Notes: generated by a model from the letters alone, not told the origin. DNA of 64,000 nt from Pseudomonas sp. RIT288 (GCF_000631985.1 NZ_JFYN01000008.1:1-64000), one strand, 5' to 3'. Shown: positions 7,939 through 16,527, numbered from the stretch's first letter. Made by a program: numbers and translations.

Positions 7939-8493
7939 TTATTTCCTTAACGTAGCGACCATATCTGCTCGATCGGCGGCGAGCCCCATAACGGCGTCCT
8001 CCTCTTGTTTACGCACAGCCATTCGGTATGGGATTTTGTGTTGCTTTCGCCCCTGAACTTCATAGATCTGATGCCAAGGCAGATTTTCTAGGTGGGTTTC
8101 CTCCACCATTTGCTCTGCATCAGAGTTTTTAAACTGATCCGCCAGGCTTTGCATAATGCGAAGCTCACGCTTCGAAAAATGCGAAGGATCGAATTTGCTT
8201 AAAGCCTCAACTCGAAACATCTGCCCCTTTGCTATTGGAATAAATTCGAATGAGCAATTACCCCCCCAATCTTGCTGAGGAGTTTTTAGCTCCTCGAAAA
8301 GCTCGGTGGGCACCGGCCCCATTGGCCACGCAAAATACTCAAGCCCGGTGACAGGTCGTCCGGTATCTCGAAAATGAGAAAAATCAAGGAAATACAGGAG
8401 CTTAAATAGCTTCGTCTTTCCCAGCTTTCGTGTGTTTTGAGCAAAAAACTTGACCGCTTCGATCAGTTTTTCACGTTCATGGTCTATTAGCAT
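7939..8493 (-). CDS. Panacea-domain (DUF4065/SocA-like) antitoxin
   Basis: 184 aa starting MLIDHEREKLIEAVKFFAQ. The segment KTKLFKLLYFLDFSHFRDTG, then GLEYFAWPMGPVPTELFEEL, is the Panacea (DUF4065) core, known from SocA and from antitoxins that pair with many unrelated toxins. The C-terminal extension is rich in Glu and Arg. In such pairs the antitoxin neutralises its partner by direct binding; here the partner is the downstream 138-aa protein. First gene of the two-gene unit. Confidence 0.8.
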   Translation of the reverse strand: MLIDHEREKLIEAVKFFAQNTRKLGKTKLFKLLYFLDFSHFRDTGRPVTGLEYFAWPMGPVPTELFEELKTPQQDWGGNCSFEFIPIAKGQMFRVEALSKFDPSHFSKRELRIMQSLADQFKNSDAEQMVEETHLENLPWHQIYEVQGRKQHKIPYRMAVRKQEEDAVMGLAADRADMVATLRK

Positions 8494-9113
8494 GGGTACA
8501 AGGATAGCTCACTGCGAGTTCTCGACTCCACTACGCCGGACAATTGGTTCTGCAACCGACTATCAATGCGAATAATGGTCGAGGTGCAGTCGCATTGGAG
8601 AAGCGATGAAAGCATAATTTTGGGGACGTAAGGGTGCCAATTCGGCGTATCGCAGTCTGGCATGCGTTCGTAAATGTCGTTCTGAGCCAATTCAGCTGTG
8701 ATTGCCTTGTGATGATATGGAACCGATTTCGAGACAAACAAATTCTGCCAGTCACTGACAGCCTTCAGGGTCCTTTATAGGTCGAAAGCTCCCGAACCCG
8801 AACGCCTGCTGGCTCAAAACCGTTGTTCACGTACGGCATTAATAGACCCAAAGCCGCCTCTCGCAGATGGCAGGATTTATCCAGGTAGACATCACGAACG
8901 GACGCGTTAAGCTATTTTCAGTCATAGACACACTGCCGGTGTTTTTGTAGGCTCGGGCAAGGTCACGTCGCTTGTTTTATTCTGATCATGCGGCGTTTCT
9001 ACCTCTTGACGCAATTGGCTCAAGAGGTTCCGACAATTAAAATTACGCGACACAGATGGCTGATAACATCACGCCTTCTTTTCGCTCACCGATTGTTAGA
9101 GCGTCTCTAGTTT
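8494..9113. other. intergenic region, 620 bases, no gene seen
   Basis: Open frames here (e.g. 8487-8755 minus) lack ribosome binding sites and normal codon use and I regard them as chance. A small inverted repeat CTCTTGA / TCAAGAG lies at about 9004-9025, about 90 bases before the next gene. Confidence 0.5.
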
Positions 9114-10073
9114 ATGGATATTATTGCGACCCTTCGAGGAAAGATCGATCAAGCTGGTGCGGGTGATCATACGCTTGGACTGATGGCGATGCTCGCGCAC
9201 GTAGAAGTTGCTTATAAACATTTGAAGAGGGGGCAAAGGGATACCGATGATTCGGCATTCACCGATGCAGTGTATAGAACAAATCAAGCATTCGAAGGTG
9301 GCCTCAAAGAGGCTTATGGTGTTCTAGCCAAGAAAAACCTTGATAAGGCGCGAATATTTGATATTGAGCAATTCTTTAGCAAATCCAATGTATTCAGGAA
9401 GAGAGTACTGGATCAATTTACAAACTACAGACAGGAGTGGAGAAACCCATCTACTCATGATCATAAATTGGACTTCAGCGAGAGTGAAGCGTTCCTCGCC
9501 ATCGTGTCGGTAACAGCGTTCTCTTGCCTTCTTGTTGACGAGATGGCCTTACAGCTGGCACGCGACCGAGAAGAGGAAGCCGCAAAGCTATTGGCGCGAA
9601 CGATAAAAAGCAAGTTCAATTTTGCGGAGGGGGATCTTTTGGGGCGTGTTACTGAGGCCCTTAAATCATATTTTACTCTCCGTTCCGTGGAGGAGTTGGA
9701 AAGCAACTCGTACCCTCAGTGGCTAGGGTCGGTAGCGGGTTTTTTGTCCGCTATCTTTCCTGATGCAGAAGTGTTGTCTGAAGCTCAAATTGGCGGGGAA
9801 AAAAGGAAGCTTGTTGCAGACGTCCTAGTGAAGAGTATTGGTCAGTCAGTAGTTGTGGAGATCAAGAATAGAGTAAATATTCGCACATACGAATCGATGC
9901 TAATTCAGCTTGAGAGCGTGATCGCCAGTTCCGGGCATCGAGACGGAATCGTTTTCTATCTCCCAACAATGGTTACTTCTGGGCAGGTATTTGAACAAGA
10001 TAGACTTTTCAACGGCGGAGAAGGCCGTCTTAAAGTGCTCAGCGCGGTCCCCCTAAAAACGCGTTTCGAGTGA
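9114..10073 (+). CDS. HEPN-like plus PD-(D/E)XK-like nuclease fusion, defence candidate
   Basis: 319 aa. The N-terminal half (about residues 1-160) is all-helical and contains RNPSTH (R110 to H115), an exact R-x4-H motif of HEPN ribonucleases, preceded by FTNYRQEW. The C-terminal half (about 195-300) has strands around VADVLVK (D236) and VVVEIKNR (E249, K251), the D...ExK arrangement of PD-(D/E)XK restriction-type nucleases. So one chain may carry an RNase-type and a DNase-type module; in other families either can be a degenerate sensor. No partner gene is in the same operon. Start ATG 9114 has only a weak upstream ribosome site (TCTCTAG). GC lower than the core. Domain calls rest on motifs only. 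Confidence 0.6.
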   Translation: MDIIATLRGKIDQAGAGDHTLGLMAMLAHVEVAYKHLKRGQRDTDDSAFTDAVYRTNQAFEGGLKEAYGVLAKKNLDKARIFDIEQFFSKSNVFRKRVLDQFTNYRQEWRNPSTHDHKLDFSESEAFLAIVSVTAFSCLLVDEMALQLARDREEEAAKLLARTIKSKFNFAEGDLLGRVTEALKSYFTLRSVEELESNSYPQWLGSVAGFLSAIFPDAEVLSEAQIGGEKRKLVADVLVKSIGQSVVVEIKNRVNIRTYESMLIQLESVIASSGHRDGIVFYLPTMVTSGQVFEQDRLFNGGEGRLKVLSAVPLKTRFE

Positions 10074-10144
10074 CATGTATTTTGCATCAGAACGTCGCCA
10101 TTACATGCCACAAATCGATAAAAATTCATATATGTGTTAATCGA

Positions 10145-10222
10145 AAAGCGGCCTTACGGAGCGGCCGCTTTTGGCCGTGAGCAGCCGCTCAGGAACGTCC
10201 GCTTTTGGCCGAAAGCAGGCGG
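10145..10222. repeat. dispersed GCTTTTGGCC-type repeat, copy 2
   Basis: Contains GGAGCGGCCGCTTTTGGCC and GTCCGCTTTTGGCCGAAAGC. Lies just after the HEPN/nuclease gene. Confidence 0.65.
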
Positions 10223-10225
10223 GTA

Positions 10226-10636
10226 TTACCTTGTTTCAGCTTCGTCAGGAGGCCAGCTCTCATAGAAAGAGCCGCCTACAGGGATCGGGTTGCCATCCAT
10301 ATGGTATGCGGCCCATGCCAGTACGTGTGCCATGCGTTCGGCAGCAACTGGCGACAGTCCGCAAGATTCTCTGACTTCGTCTAGCCGTACTCGGCAAACA
10401 TCGAGGTGGCGTCGAACCCCGGAAAATCCACCAAGATAGAGAAAGAACTCGTCGAGAAGGATACCCACGCCTGGAACACCATAGGTGCCGGCCACACCTG
10501 GTGCCTCCTCATATATGGCCTTCACATCATGGCCTTCCAAGGCCGCGATAGCGGTGAGTACCTCGCAAAAAGTATCTTTCATGCTGTTGCTGACCCAGAG
10601 GTCATAGCTGTTGCCGATAATGATGGGCGCGCCCAT
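10226..10636 (-). CDS. hypothetical protein, about 136 aa
   Basis: Frame open up to 10699; the Met at 10636 (MGAPIIIGNSYDLWV) is my preferred start, but no clear ribosome site supports it. The product has a helical, acidic composition with DEFFLYLGGFSGVRRHLD and a C-terminal SFYESWPPDEAETR. No signal peptide or membrane segment. Codon use is acceptable for a gene. I do not recognise the family. It is flanked on both sides by dispersed repeats. Confidence 0.45.
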   Translation of the reverse strand: MGAPIIIGNSYDLWVSNSMKDTFCEVLTAIAALEGHDVKAIYEEAPGVAGTYGVPGVGILLDEFFLYLGGFSGVRRHLDVCRVRLDEVRESCGLSPVAAERMAHVLAWAAYHMDGNPIPVGGSFYESWPPDEAETR

Positions 10637-10744
10637 GAGTCTTACTCTGATGTCGATAATGGAATGCTGAAGAAGAGGCGTATTCAGCCATGTAGCCAAT
10701 TTTCAATAGGCCGTCTCCGCTCCGATTATTATCTTTTGGGGCTG

Positions 10745-10800
10745 GAAAAGGCCATGCGTGGACGGCTGCTTTTGGCCGGTTGCTGCCGTTGCGGCTTAGG
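10745..10800. repeat. dispersed GCTTTTGGCC-type repeat, copy 3
   Basis: GGACGGCTGCTTTTGGCCGG followed by TTGCTGCCGTTGCGG; same family as the other copies. Confidence 0.55.
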
Positions 10801-10820
10801 GCAAAATTAGGGCATATGGG

Positions 10821-10891
10821 AGGCCGCTTGAGCCCACTGTACGCCAACGGCGAAGCGCGAAAGCGCCGTTTTTGGTGGGCTAAAGCGGCCT
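10821..10891. repeat. long imperfect hairpin
   Basis: Arms AGGCCGCTTGAGCCCAC... (10821-10852) and ...GTGGGCTAAAGCGGCCT (10864-10891) pair over about 25 of 30 positions around GGCG-AAGCGCGAAAG-CGCC. No poly-T follows. Lies in the non-coding interval 10700-11018, just before a tRNA-like T-arm. Confidence 0.6.
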
Positions 10892-10907
10892 GCAAGGAAT
10901 CCAGAAG

Positions 10908-10930
10908 GGGTTCGAATCCCTATCCTTCGT
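10908..10930 (+). other. tRNA T-arm-like fragment
   Basis: AGGGGTTCGAATCCCTATCC has the GGGG-TTCGAAT-CCCT shape of a T-arm followed by CTTCG, but there is no CCA end and no other tRNA arm. Possibly a second integration scar like the one at 5322-5348. Confidence 0.4.
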
Positions 10931-11018
10931 CGTGGCCCTAGCAGTGGGAGAATAGAAAGTATCCACTGTTGTCTGTCCTGATCTACGCTAATCGGCCTCA
11001 ACCCTAGGAAGTGCCTAC

Positions 11019-11333
11019 ATGTCCCTGCCGCAAACCCCGACCTACCAGCAGCGCCTCGCCGAACTACCCCTCGACGTGGCTGTACTTACCTCCGATATCG
11101 CCGCCGCCTTGCGCCCGGAACAGCAACCGCTACCCCCGGAGGATCTGGAACGTGTGCTGTTCGAGCATGCGAATGCCGTAGCGCAGAAAATCCCTTCCTG
11201 TGCCACCCGTCTAGCCGTCTGGCTCAACATCCTGGCCGATGCCAAGTTACAGGCCCTGGAGCCCCGCGAGGTGGCAGCCTTCGTTAACACGGCGGCGACA
11301 TTGGGCGGTCCGTCCAGCGTGGCGCCGGCATAG
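11019..11333 (+). CDS. hypothetical protein, 104 aa
   Basis: Starts MSLPQTPTYQQRLAELPLD and is predicted helical, with host-like GC-rich codon use, in contrast to its neighbours. No membrane segment or signal peptide. The closely spaced helices (PEDLERVLFEHANAVAQ; LAVWLNILADAKLQAL) look like a small DNA- or protein-binding bundle, but I do not recognise a family. It stands alone between the tRNA-like fragment and the DUF2971 gene. Confidence 0.55.
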   Translation: MSLPQTPTYQQRLAELPLDVAVLTSDIAAALRPEQQPLPPEDLERVLFEHANAVAQKIPSCATRLAVWLNILADAKLQALEPREVAAFVNTAATLGGPSSVAPA

Positions 11334-11506
11334 GCGTCCGATACGCTAACATAGCGCCTTGAAGTTTTGCCTATGTTGCACTAACCCTGCACATGCCTTG
11401 GATTACCAGGTGTGACCGAAAGTTAGAACTGCATGGATGTCAGAAGCGCTAGACGACTTGATAGTGGTGAGCTGTTTTTGTGTGTGTGATTTCAGGAGAA
11501 TCGACT

Positions 11507-12385
11507 GTGCCTGACGCTTTCTATAAATATATGAGTTTAAGTACGGCAAAAATCGTTCTCGAGAATCAAACTCTCCGCTGGACGACCCCCGCGACTCTAA
11601 ATGATCCTTATGATATCCAATTTGATTTAAGGGTGGATTTTAATAGAGATAAGGTGATGCAGGACGCGCTAGAAAAAACTTGGAAGGTTTATACGGGAGA
11701 GTATGTAGGTGCGGAGGGCAACGGCATGAACGCCGTAATTCAAGCGTTTCGCGAAGTCTGCCCAGGCATGACGAAAAATTTTTTTATTACGGGGTTGGCC
11801 GAAGGTATCGCAGAATCCTTTAAAGTTTTGGATGAGGGGATCACTGAAGTAAATAACTTTGCCCGACGCTGTCTCTCTACTTCTAAAATATTATGCTTGA
11901 CTGATTCGCCGAAAAATCAACTTATGTGGGCCTACTACGCAGACAGCAACAAGGGCGTTGTACTCAAGTTCGAGCAAGAGCATGGCGCCGATAGTCCGTA
12001 CTCCACAGCGAAGCCTGTCAAATATCGAGAGGAAATTCCGAGTCTGTTCAGTGAAGATGAACTCTCAGACTTTTTAGCTGGGATGATAAGATTCGACCAG
12101 CAAAGAAGAGTCGATGACCTGATTTATACTAAGTCTGATGCTTGGGCTCATGAAAGGGAGTGGCGTATTTATTCGGGGGATGGGCGTGATAAATTGGCGC
12201 CGCACGAAGATGTTAAGTTTGGGAGTAAGGAGTTGACTGCCGTTATACTCGGTTGCCGAATGCCAGAGGCTGATCGTGTCGATTTAGCTGGTTTAGTAAA
12301 ACGCTCGTATCCTCACGCCGAAATTTTACAGGCAGCCACCATGAATCATAAATATCAGCTTGAACTTAAAAAAACCGAGTACTGA
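11507..12385 (+). CDS. DUF2971 domain protein
   Basis: 292 aa from a GTG at 11507, chosen because AGGAGA lies eight bases upstream; the frame is open to 11480 without another signal. The start DAFYKYMSLSTAKIVLENQT, then LRWTTPATLNDPYD, then ILCLTDSPKNQLMWAYYADS and HEREWRIYS are the ordered motifs of DUF2971. The family is frequent in accessory and defence regions and may have enzymatic activity around the conserved HEREWR box, but no function is proven. Lower GC than the core. It closes the defence-type segment of this island. Confidence 0.75.
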   Translation: MPDAFYKYMSLSTAKIVLENQTLRWTTPATLNDPYDIQFDLRVDFNRDKVMQDALEKTWKVYTGEYVGAEGNGMNAVIQAFREVCPGMTKNFFITGLAEGIAESFKVLDEGITEVNNFARRCLSTSKILCLTDSPKNQLMWAYYADSNKGVVLKFEQEHGADSPYSTAKPVKYREEIPSLFSEDELSDFLAGMIRFDQQRRVDDLIYTKSDAWAHEREWRIYSGDGRDKLAPHEDVKFGSKELTAVILGCRMPEADRVDLAGLVKRSYPHAEILQAATMNHKYQLELKKTEY

Positions 12386-12759
12386 TCTCTTCAAAATAGG
12401 GTCGAAATTGCGCAAGTAATCACCACGCATGGCGTCGGCTCCTATCGAGAAAAAGTATAAGCCATAGTACCGGCAGTGCCCGCGTCAGGCAGTGATTGCA
12501 GCTTGCTTAGAAATTGCTACAAAGCGAAGAGGTTACAGCGGGATAGCCAAGCAGATTGGCACCTTGGTGGATGGCTACGCCCAATCCATCATCGGAGCCA
12601 GCCAGCGTCCGCTTTCGGCCAAAAGCGGACGTTCTGGAGCGACCGCTGTCGGCCAAAAGCAGCAGCTCGGGAGCGTGGTCTTTCGACCAAAAGCAGACAT
12701 AGTCAACTTCACAAGCAGCCTAGCGGATGGCTACATTACTGACGAAGAAACAGGATCTA
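12386..12759. other. intergenic region with dispersed repeat
   Basis: Non-coding; the centre (12598-12700) is the longest copy of the dispersed repeat family with GTCCGCTTTCGGCCAAAAGC, GACCGCTGTCGGCCAAAAGC and GGTCTTTCGACCAAAAGC in tandem. Nothing else recognised. Confidence 0.6.
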
Positions 12760-13191
12760 TTACCCTAGTGCGGCGGCAAATGCTTCGGGCGTCGGGCTCT
12801 CATCCCATTGCGCGACAGTCCCCGACAGCACCAGCCATGGTTGCTTGCGCTTTGTCCAAATATGCGCAATCGGTTCGAAACCTTCAGAGCCTGCCAAGAT
12901 GCCGGCCCGCAACACGCGCATGTCGGGCGCTGCCGTGGTCTCGTTGAACAACCGAGTGTGACAGGTACCGCAGGCGTGTTGGGTGGACGATTGAGCATGG
13001 TGTTCATGTTCAAAGGTCGCTGTTTCGCCCGTCACCTGAACAGCTGAAGCTGCTGTCAGCATGTGCAGACCGAACGCACTGCCACTCCAACGCTGGCAGT
13101 TCAAACAGTGGCAGGCATACAGTGGCGGGAACTGCTCAGCTACGATCTCAATGGTGACTTTCCCACATCGGCACTGCCCGGTGAATCTCAT
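12760..13191 (-). CDS. GFA family (glutathione-dependent formaldehyde-activating-like) protein
   Basis: 143 aa. Start at ATG 13191, with AAGGAG eight bases upstream; the longer frame to 13278 adds residues with no support. Contains the zinc-binding cysteine pattern of the family: GQCRCGKV at residues 5-12, YACHCLNCQRWSG, and HACGTCHTRLF. Family members bind one or two zinc ions; the eponymous formaldehyde activity is not general, so the substrate is unknown. It is divergent from the LysR gene at 13296, which is its likely regulator. Confidence 0.85.
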   Translation of the reverse strand: MRFTGQCRCGKVTIEIVAEQFPPLYACHCLNCQRWSGSAFGLHMLTAASAVQVTGETATFEHEHHAQSSTQHACGTCHTRLFNETTAAPDMRVLRAGILAGSEGFEPIAHIWTKRKQPWLVLSGTVAQWDESPTPEAFAAALG

Positions 13192-13295
13192 GTGTTGGCT
13201 CCTTATAATGACACCCGGAAAAATGTGGGCGAATGATCCCTTTTCACGGGCTCGAGCAGAAGAGCAAATTAGGAGCAACAGTTGGTTAAGAATGT

Positions 13296-14186
13296 ATGAG
13301 CGGCATTGAATGGGAAAGTCAGCGTGTATTTCTCGCCGTGCTGCGCTCTGGCAGCCTAAGCGGCGCGGCGAAGTTGCTTGGTATCGCCCAGGCCACGGCG
13401 CGCCGACGCCTCGACCATCTAGAACACGCTCTCGGTGTGAGTCTATTCACCCGCACACCTCTTGGTCTGACGCCTACTGGCGGAGCACAACGTCTGATTG
13501 AACATGTGGAGGCCATGGATCTGGCCGCGCAGACTTTCAACCGCATGGCCAGCTCAGAAGCGTCGTTGGATCACGGTACGATTCGGCTGACCTGTGGCGA
13601 GTTGCTTGGCGTCCAAGTCCTACCCGATCTGCTCCGTTCTTTCCATTACGACCACCCGGGGCTCAGACTCGAATTGAGCATAGGCGATGCCCTTGAAGAC
13701 ATCGCCAGGCTGCAATCGGATATTGCAGTGCGGCTCACGCGGCCCAATGAAGCTGATATCACTGTGCGGCGTCTTGGCAGTTTGCAGATTGGCATTTATG
13801 CCAGTGCCGGGTGCTTGGAGCACTACGGTACTCCCGCTAATTTGCTAGCGTTGCGTCAGCGGCCGATGATCGGACCGGACAGGCGCTTAGCAGATTTGCG
13901 TCGGTTGGTCGACGCAGGTCTGTGTGATGCAGACCAGCATTTCACCATCGCCTCTGATAATCACCTTGCTCAGCTGGCAGCTCTGAAAGCCGGCCTAGGC
14001 TTCGGACTATGCCCAACGCAAATAGCAAGATCCCACGGCTTGTTACATGTGCTGCCACTCGACTTTGGCTTCGAGGTCGATGTGTGGATCGCAATGCATA
14101 ACGACCTGCGCAAAATTAACAAGTTCGTTCAGGCTTATGAGGTGCTTGGAGAACATTTGCATCAGTATCTGTGCTTGGTCGATTAG
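13296..14186 (+). CDS. LysR family transcriptional regulator
   Basis: 296 aa. N-terminal winged helix-turn-helix (VFLAVLRSGSLSGAAKLLGI, then ATARRRLDHLEHALGVSLF, about residues 10-62) and a substrate-binding domain (about 90-290) with IRLTCGELLGVQVLP and GLGFGLCPTQIA. Divergent from the GFA gene with 104 bases between, the usual LysR-target layout. A truncated paralogue lies directly downstream. Confidence 0.9.
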   Translation: MSGIEWESQRVFLAVLRSGSLSGAAKLLGIAQATARRRLDHLEHALGVSLFTRTPLGLTPTGGAQRLIEHVEAMDLAAQTFNRMASSEASLDHGTIRLTCGELLGVQVLPDLLRSFHYDHPGLRLELSIGDALEDIARLQSDIAVRLTRPNEADITVRRLGSLQIGIYASAGCLEHYGTPANLLALRQRPMIGPDRRLADLRRLVDAGLCDADQHFTIASDNHLAQLAALKAGLGFGLCPTQIARSHGLLHVLPLDFGFEVDVWIAMHNDLRKINKFVQAYEVLGEHLHQYLCLVD

Positions 14187-14309
14187 TAGTAAGCGTGGCA
14201 CCCCTTGGTTAGCCTCAACGGCAGCTATCGGCCAGAAACAGACGGTTAAAGCAAATTGGCGGGCCATTTTGCACCCGCTCGGTAACAGTGAAAAACTATT
14301 TGCCCATCT

Positions 14310-14990
14310 GTGGATGTCATGGACAACGCCGCCCGCGCGTTCAACCGACGCGCCAGCACGGGCGCTGGCAGCGTGCGCATCACCAGCAGTGAGCTTCTGG
14401 GTGTGGAAGTGCTGCCGCCGCTGTTGGCGGGCGTGCGCCAGGCGTTACCGCAGTTGCGCCTTGAGCTGAGCATCAGTGATCGTCTGGAGGCTCTTGCGCG
14501 GCAAGAGTCGGATATCGCCGTGCGCCTGCAGCGCCCCTCCGAGGCCAATGTTGTCACCCGTCGGGTGGGCGCATTGCGGGTGGGCCTTTACGCGACCCCG
14601 GCATGCATCAAGTGCCATGGCTTGCCGCCCTCGCTGGTCGCGCTGAAGGACATGCCGGTGATTGGCCCGGACCGCCGTCTGGTGCAAGAAGGTGCGTTCA
14701 CAGCGGAGCAAACCTTCCTCATTTGTAGCGATAGCCACCTGGCGCAGTACGCCGCGTTGCGTGCTGGCCTGGGTTTCGGCCTGTGTCCGCAACAGCTGGC
14801 TGAGCCGGCGGGCCTGGTTCAGGTACTGGCGGGCGAGGTGGAAATGGAAGTTGATATATGGATTGCCATGCACCATGACCTGCGCCGGGTAAAGCGTGCG
14901 GCGACCGTGTTCGATGTGCTGTCGGGGGCGCTGGAAGACTTCCTTGCCGGCGCCGTGCGCCAGCCGCCACGCCCGGTGCATTCGCCTTAG
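14310..14990 (+). pseudogene. LysR family regulator lacking the DNA-binding domain
   Basis: 226 codons that align throughout with the C-terminal three quarters of the preceding LysR protein: VRITSSELLGVEVLP, ESDIAVRLQRPSEANV, MPVIGPDRRL and GLGFGLCPQQLAE. The winged-helix region (about the first 75 residues) is absent; in its place upstream (14187-14309) is sequence with a dispersed-repeat fragment near 14213-14245. No ribosome site precedes the ATG. It ends convergently with the MerR gene, stops overlapping by two bases. Probably a broken gene; a ligand-domain protein that modulates the intact LysR cannot be excluded. Confidence 0.7.
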
Positions 14991-15382
14991 CACGGTAGCT
15001 CGGCAAACTGCGGTGCATCGTCGGGCTGCCCATTTTCGATCCACTCCACCTTGCCTCGCAGAAACACCAATGCCGCGTCGATGGCCGTGCGTTTTTCTTC
15101 CAGGCGGGCAATCTGCTGGTTGAGGACTTCGCAGGTTCGCGCCGCCGAGCGTGCGCTGTCGCGGTATTCGGCTTGCAGCTCAGCGATCTCGCGCAAGGAA
15201 TAACCCAGTGATTGCTGCAGGCGAATCATGCGGGCGGTGGTGAGGTCGGTAGCGGAAAACCGCTGGTAAGTATTTTCCCCAACCTGTTGCCCCCGTGTTG
15301 GTGCCAGCAAGCCCTTTTTGATGTAGAACCGGATGGTTTCGACGGGCAAGCCTGAGGCCCTGGAAAATTGAGAAATCAGCAT
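14987..15382 (-). CDS. MerR family transcriptional regulator
   Basis: 131 aa from ATG 15382 with AAGGAG nine bases upstream. N-terminal MerR helix-turn-helix (MLISQFSRASGLPVETIRFY, then IKKGLLAPTRG, then YQRFSATDLTTARMIRL), C-terminal coiled coil about residues 72-110 (LQAEYRDSARSAARTCEVL...). No conserved metal-binding cysteine pair, so an organic or redox signal is more likely than a metal. Divergent from the aldo/keto reductase, whose promoter has the 19-bp spacer that MerR proteins act on. Confidence 0.88.
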   Translation of the reverse strand: MLISQFSRASGLPVETIRFYIKKGLLAPTRGQQVGENTYQRFSATDLTTARMIRLQQSLGYSLREIAELQAEYRDSARSAARTCEVLNQQIARLEEKRTAIDAALVFLRGKVEWIENGQPDDAPQFAELPC

Positions 15383-15393
15383 GCTTGGGCTCC

Positions 15394-15424
15394 TTGACCC
15401 TGGAGTAAGGTCCGGTGTTAGAAC
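15394..15424 (+). promoter_or_regulatory. MerR-type promoter with 19-bp spacer
   Basis: -35 TTGACC (15394-15399), a 19-base spacer (15400-15418) containing the imperfect dyad ACC...GGT, then -10 TAGAAC (15419-15424). The over-long spacer is the hallmark of promoters activated by MerR-family DNA twisting. It drives the aldo/keto reductase, 28 bases before its start, and lies 11 bases upstream of the divergent merR start. Confidence 0.75.
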
Positions 15425-15451
15425 GTCACCTCCAAACTGTGGGGGTAACCA

Positions 15452-16429
15452 ATGATGCCTGCTGTTATTGCGATGACGCACCTGGGAAATCGGGGGCCGC
15501 TGGTCGGCGTGCAAGGGCTGGGTTGCATGGGCATGAGCGAGTTCTATGGGGCAACGGACGAGGCGCAGGCGCAGTCCACGCTCGAGCGCGCCTTGGAACT
15601 GGGGATCAACCTGTTCGACACCGCCGACATGTACGGCTGTGGTGCCAACGAAAAACTGTTGGCGACCTTTATCAATAAACACCGTGACCAGGCGGTGGTG
15701 GCCACCAAGTTCGGCTATGTGCGCAGTACCGCCAACCCGGATGACTGGAGCCTGAGTAACGAGCCCCATTACATCCGTGCAGCCGTTGACCGTTCGCTGC
15801 TGCGCCTTGGCCTCGACTGCATCGATCTGTATTACATGCATCGGCGCGTCAGCGATGTACCACTGGCTGACTCTGTAGGGGCGATGTCTGACCTGGTTGC
15901 CGAAGGCAAAGTGCGCTGGCTGGGTTTGAGTGAAGTCAGCGCCGAGGAACTACGCGCCGCCCACGCGGTGCATCCGATTACGGCCTTGCAGTCTGAGTGG
16001 TCGCTGTTTACCCGCCAATTAGAAAACTCGGTCATTGCGGCGGCCTCCGAACTTGGCGTGGCCCTCGTACCCTACGCACCGCTGGGCCGGGGCCTGCTCA
16101 CCAGCAGCACGTTCGCCAACGGCTTATCCGAGCAGGACTCACGACTGAACTTCCCACGCTTTACAGCGGCGAACCAAACGACCAACCAGGCGCTGGTCGA
16201 ACAGGTGGAGCGACTGGCGGCACAGCGTGGCATCACTGCCGCGCAACTGGCCCTGGCCTGGCTTTACAGTCGAGCGGAACAACTGCACGTTACTGCGGTG
16301 CCGATTCCCGGCACGCGCAGCCGTCATCGTCTTGAGCAAAACGCGGCTGCCTCGGGCATGCGATTGAGTGCGGCGGATATGCAGTTGCTGGATTCGATTG
16401 CGACCCACGTACAAGGCGTGGCTATTTAG
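15452..16429 (+). CDS. aldo/keto reductase
   Basis: 325 aa, a full-length NADPH-dependent aldo/keto reductase of the YajO/AKR13 type. Catalytic tetrad visible: D56 (LFDTADMYG), Y61, K86 (VATKFGY) and H130 (DLYYMHRR). Further family motifs: VQGLGCMGMSEFYG near the N-terminus and PIPGTRSRHRLEQN near the C-terminus for cofactor phosphate binding. Acts on aldehydes or ketones; the substrate is not readable. Expression is likely induced through the adjacent MerR regulator. Confidence 0.9.
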   Translation: MMPAVIAMTHLGNRGPLVGVQGLGCMGMSEFYGATDEAQAQSTLERALELGINLFDTADMYGCGANEKLLATFINKHRDQAVVATKFGYVRSTANPDDWSLSNEPHYIRAAVDRSLLRLGLDCIDLYYMHRRVSDVPLADSVGAMSDLVAEGKVRWLGLSEVSAEELRAAHAVHPITALQSEWSLFTRQLENSVIAAASELGVALVPYAPLGRGLLTSSTFANGLSEQDSRLNFPRFTAANQTTNQALVEQVERLAAQRGITAAQLALAWLYSRAEQLHVTAVPIPGTRSRHRLEQNAAASGMRLSAADMQLLDSIATHVQGVAI

Positions 16430-16527
16430 GCAGTCAATACTGAAGCGCGGCAGGTGACCAGAGGGTCTCTAATTCCCCCTAACTCCAAAGAGGCTGCTTT
16501 TTCAGTATTCAAAGTCTGCACATGCAA

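Noticed and set aside
8487..8755. Minus-strand frames between the Panacea gene and the HEPN/nuclease gene
   Set aside because: Two overlapping frames of poor codon use and no start signals; regarded as chance.
10895..10935. Complete tRNA gene
   Set aside because: Only a T-arm-like segment; no anticodon or D arm and no CCA end.
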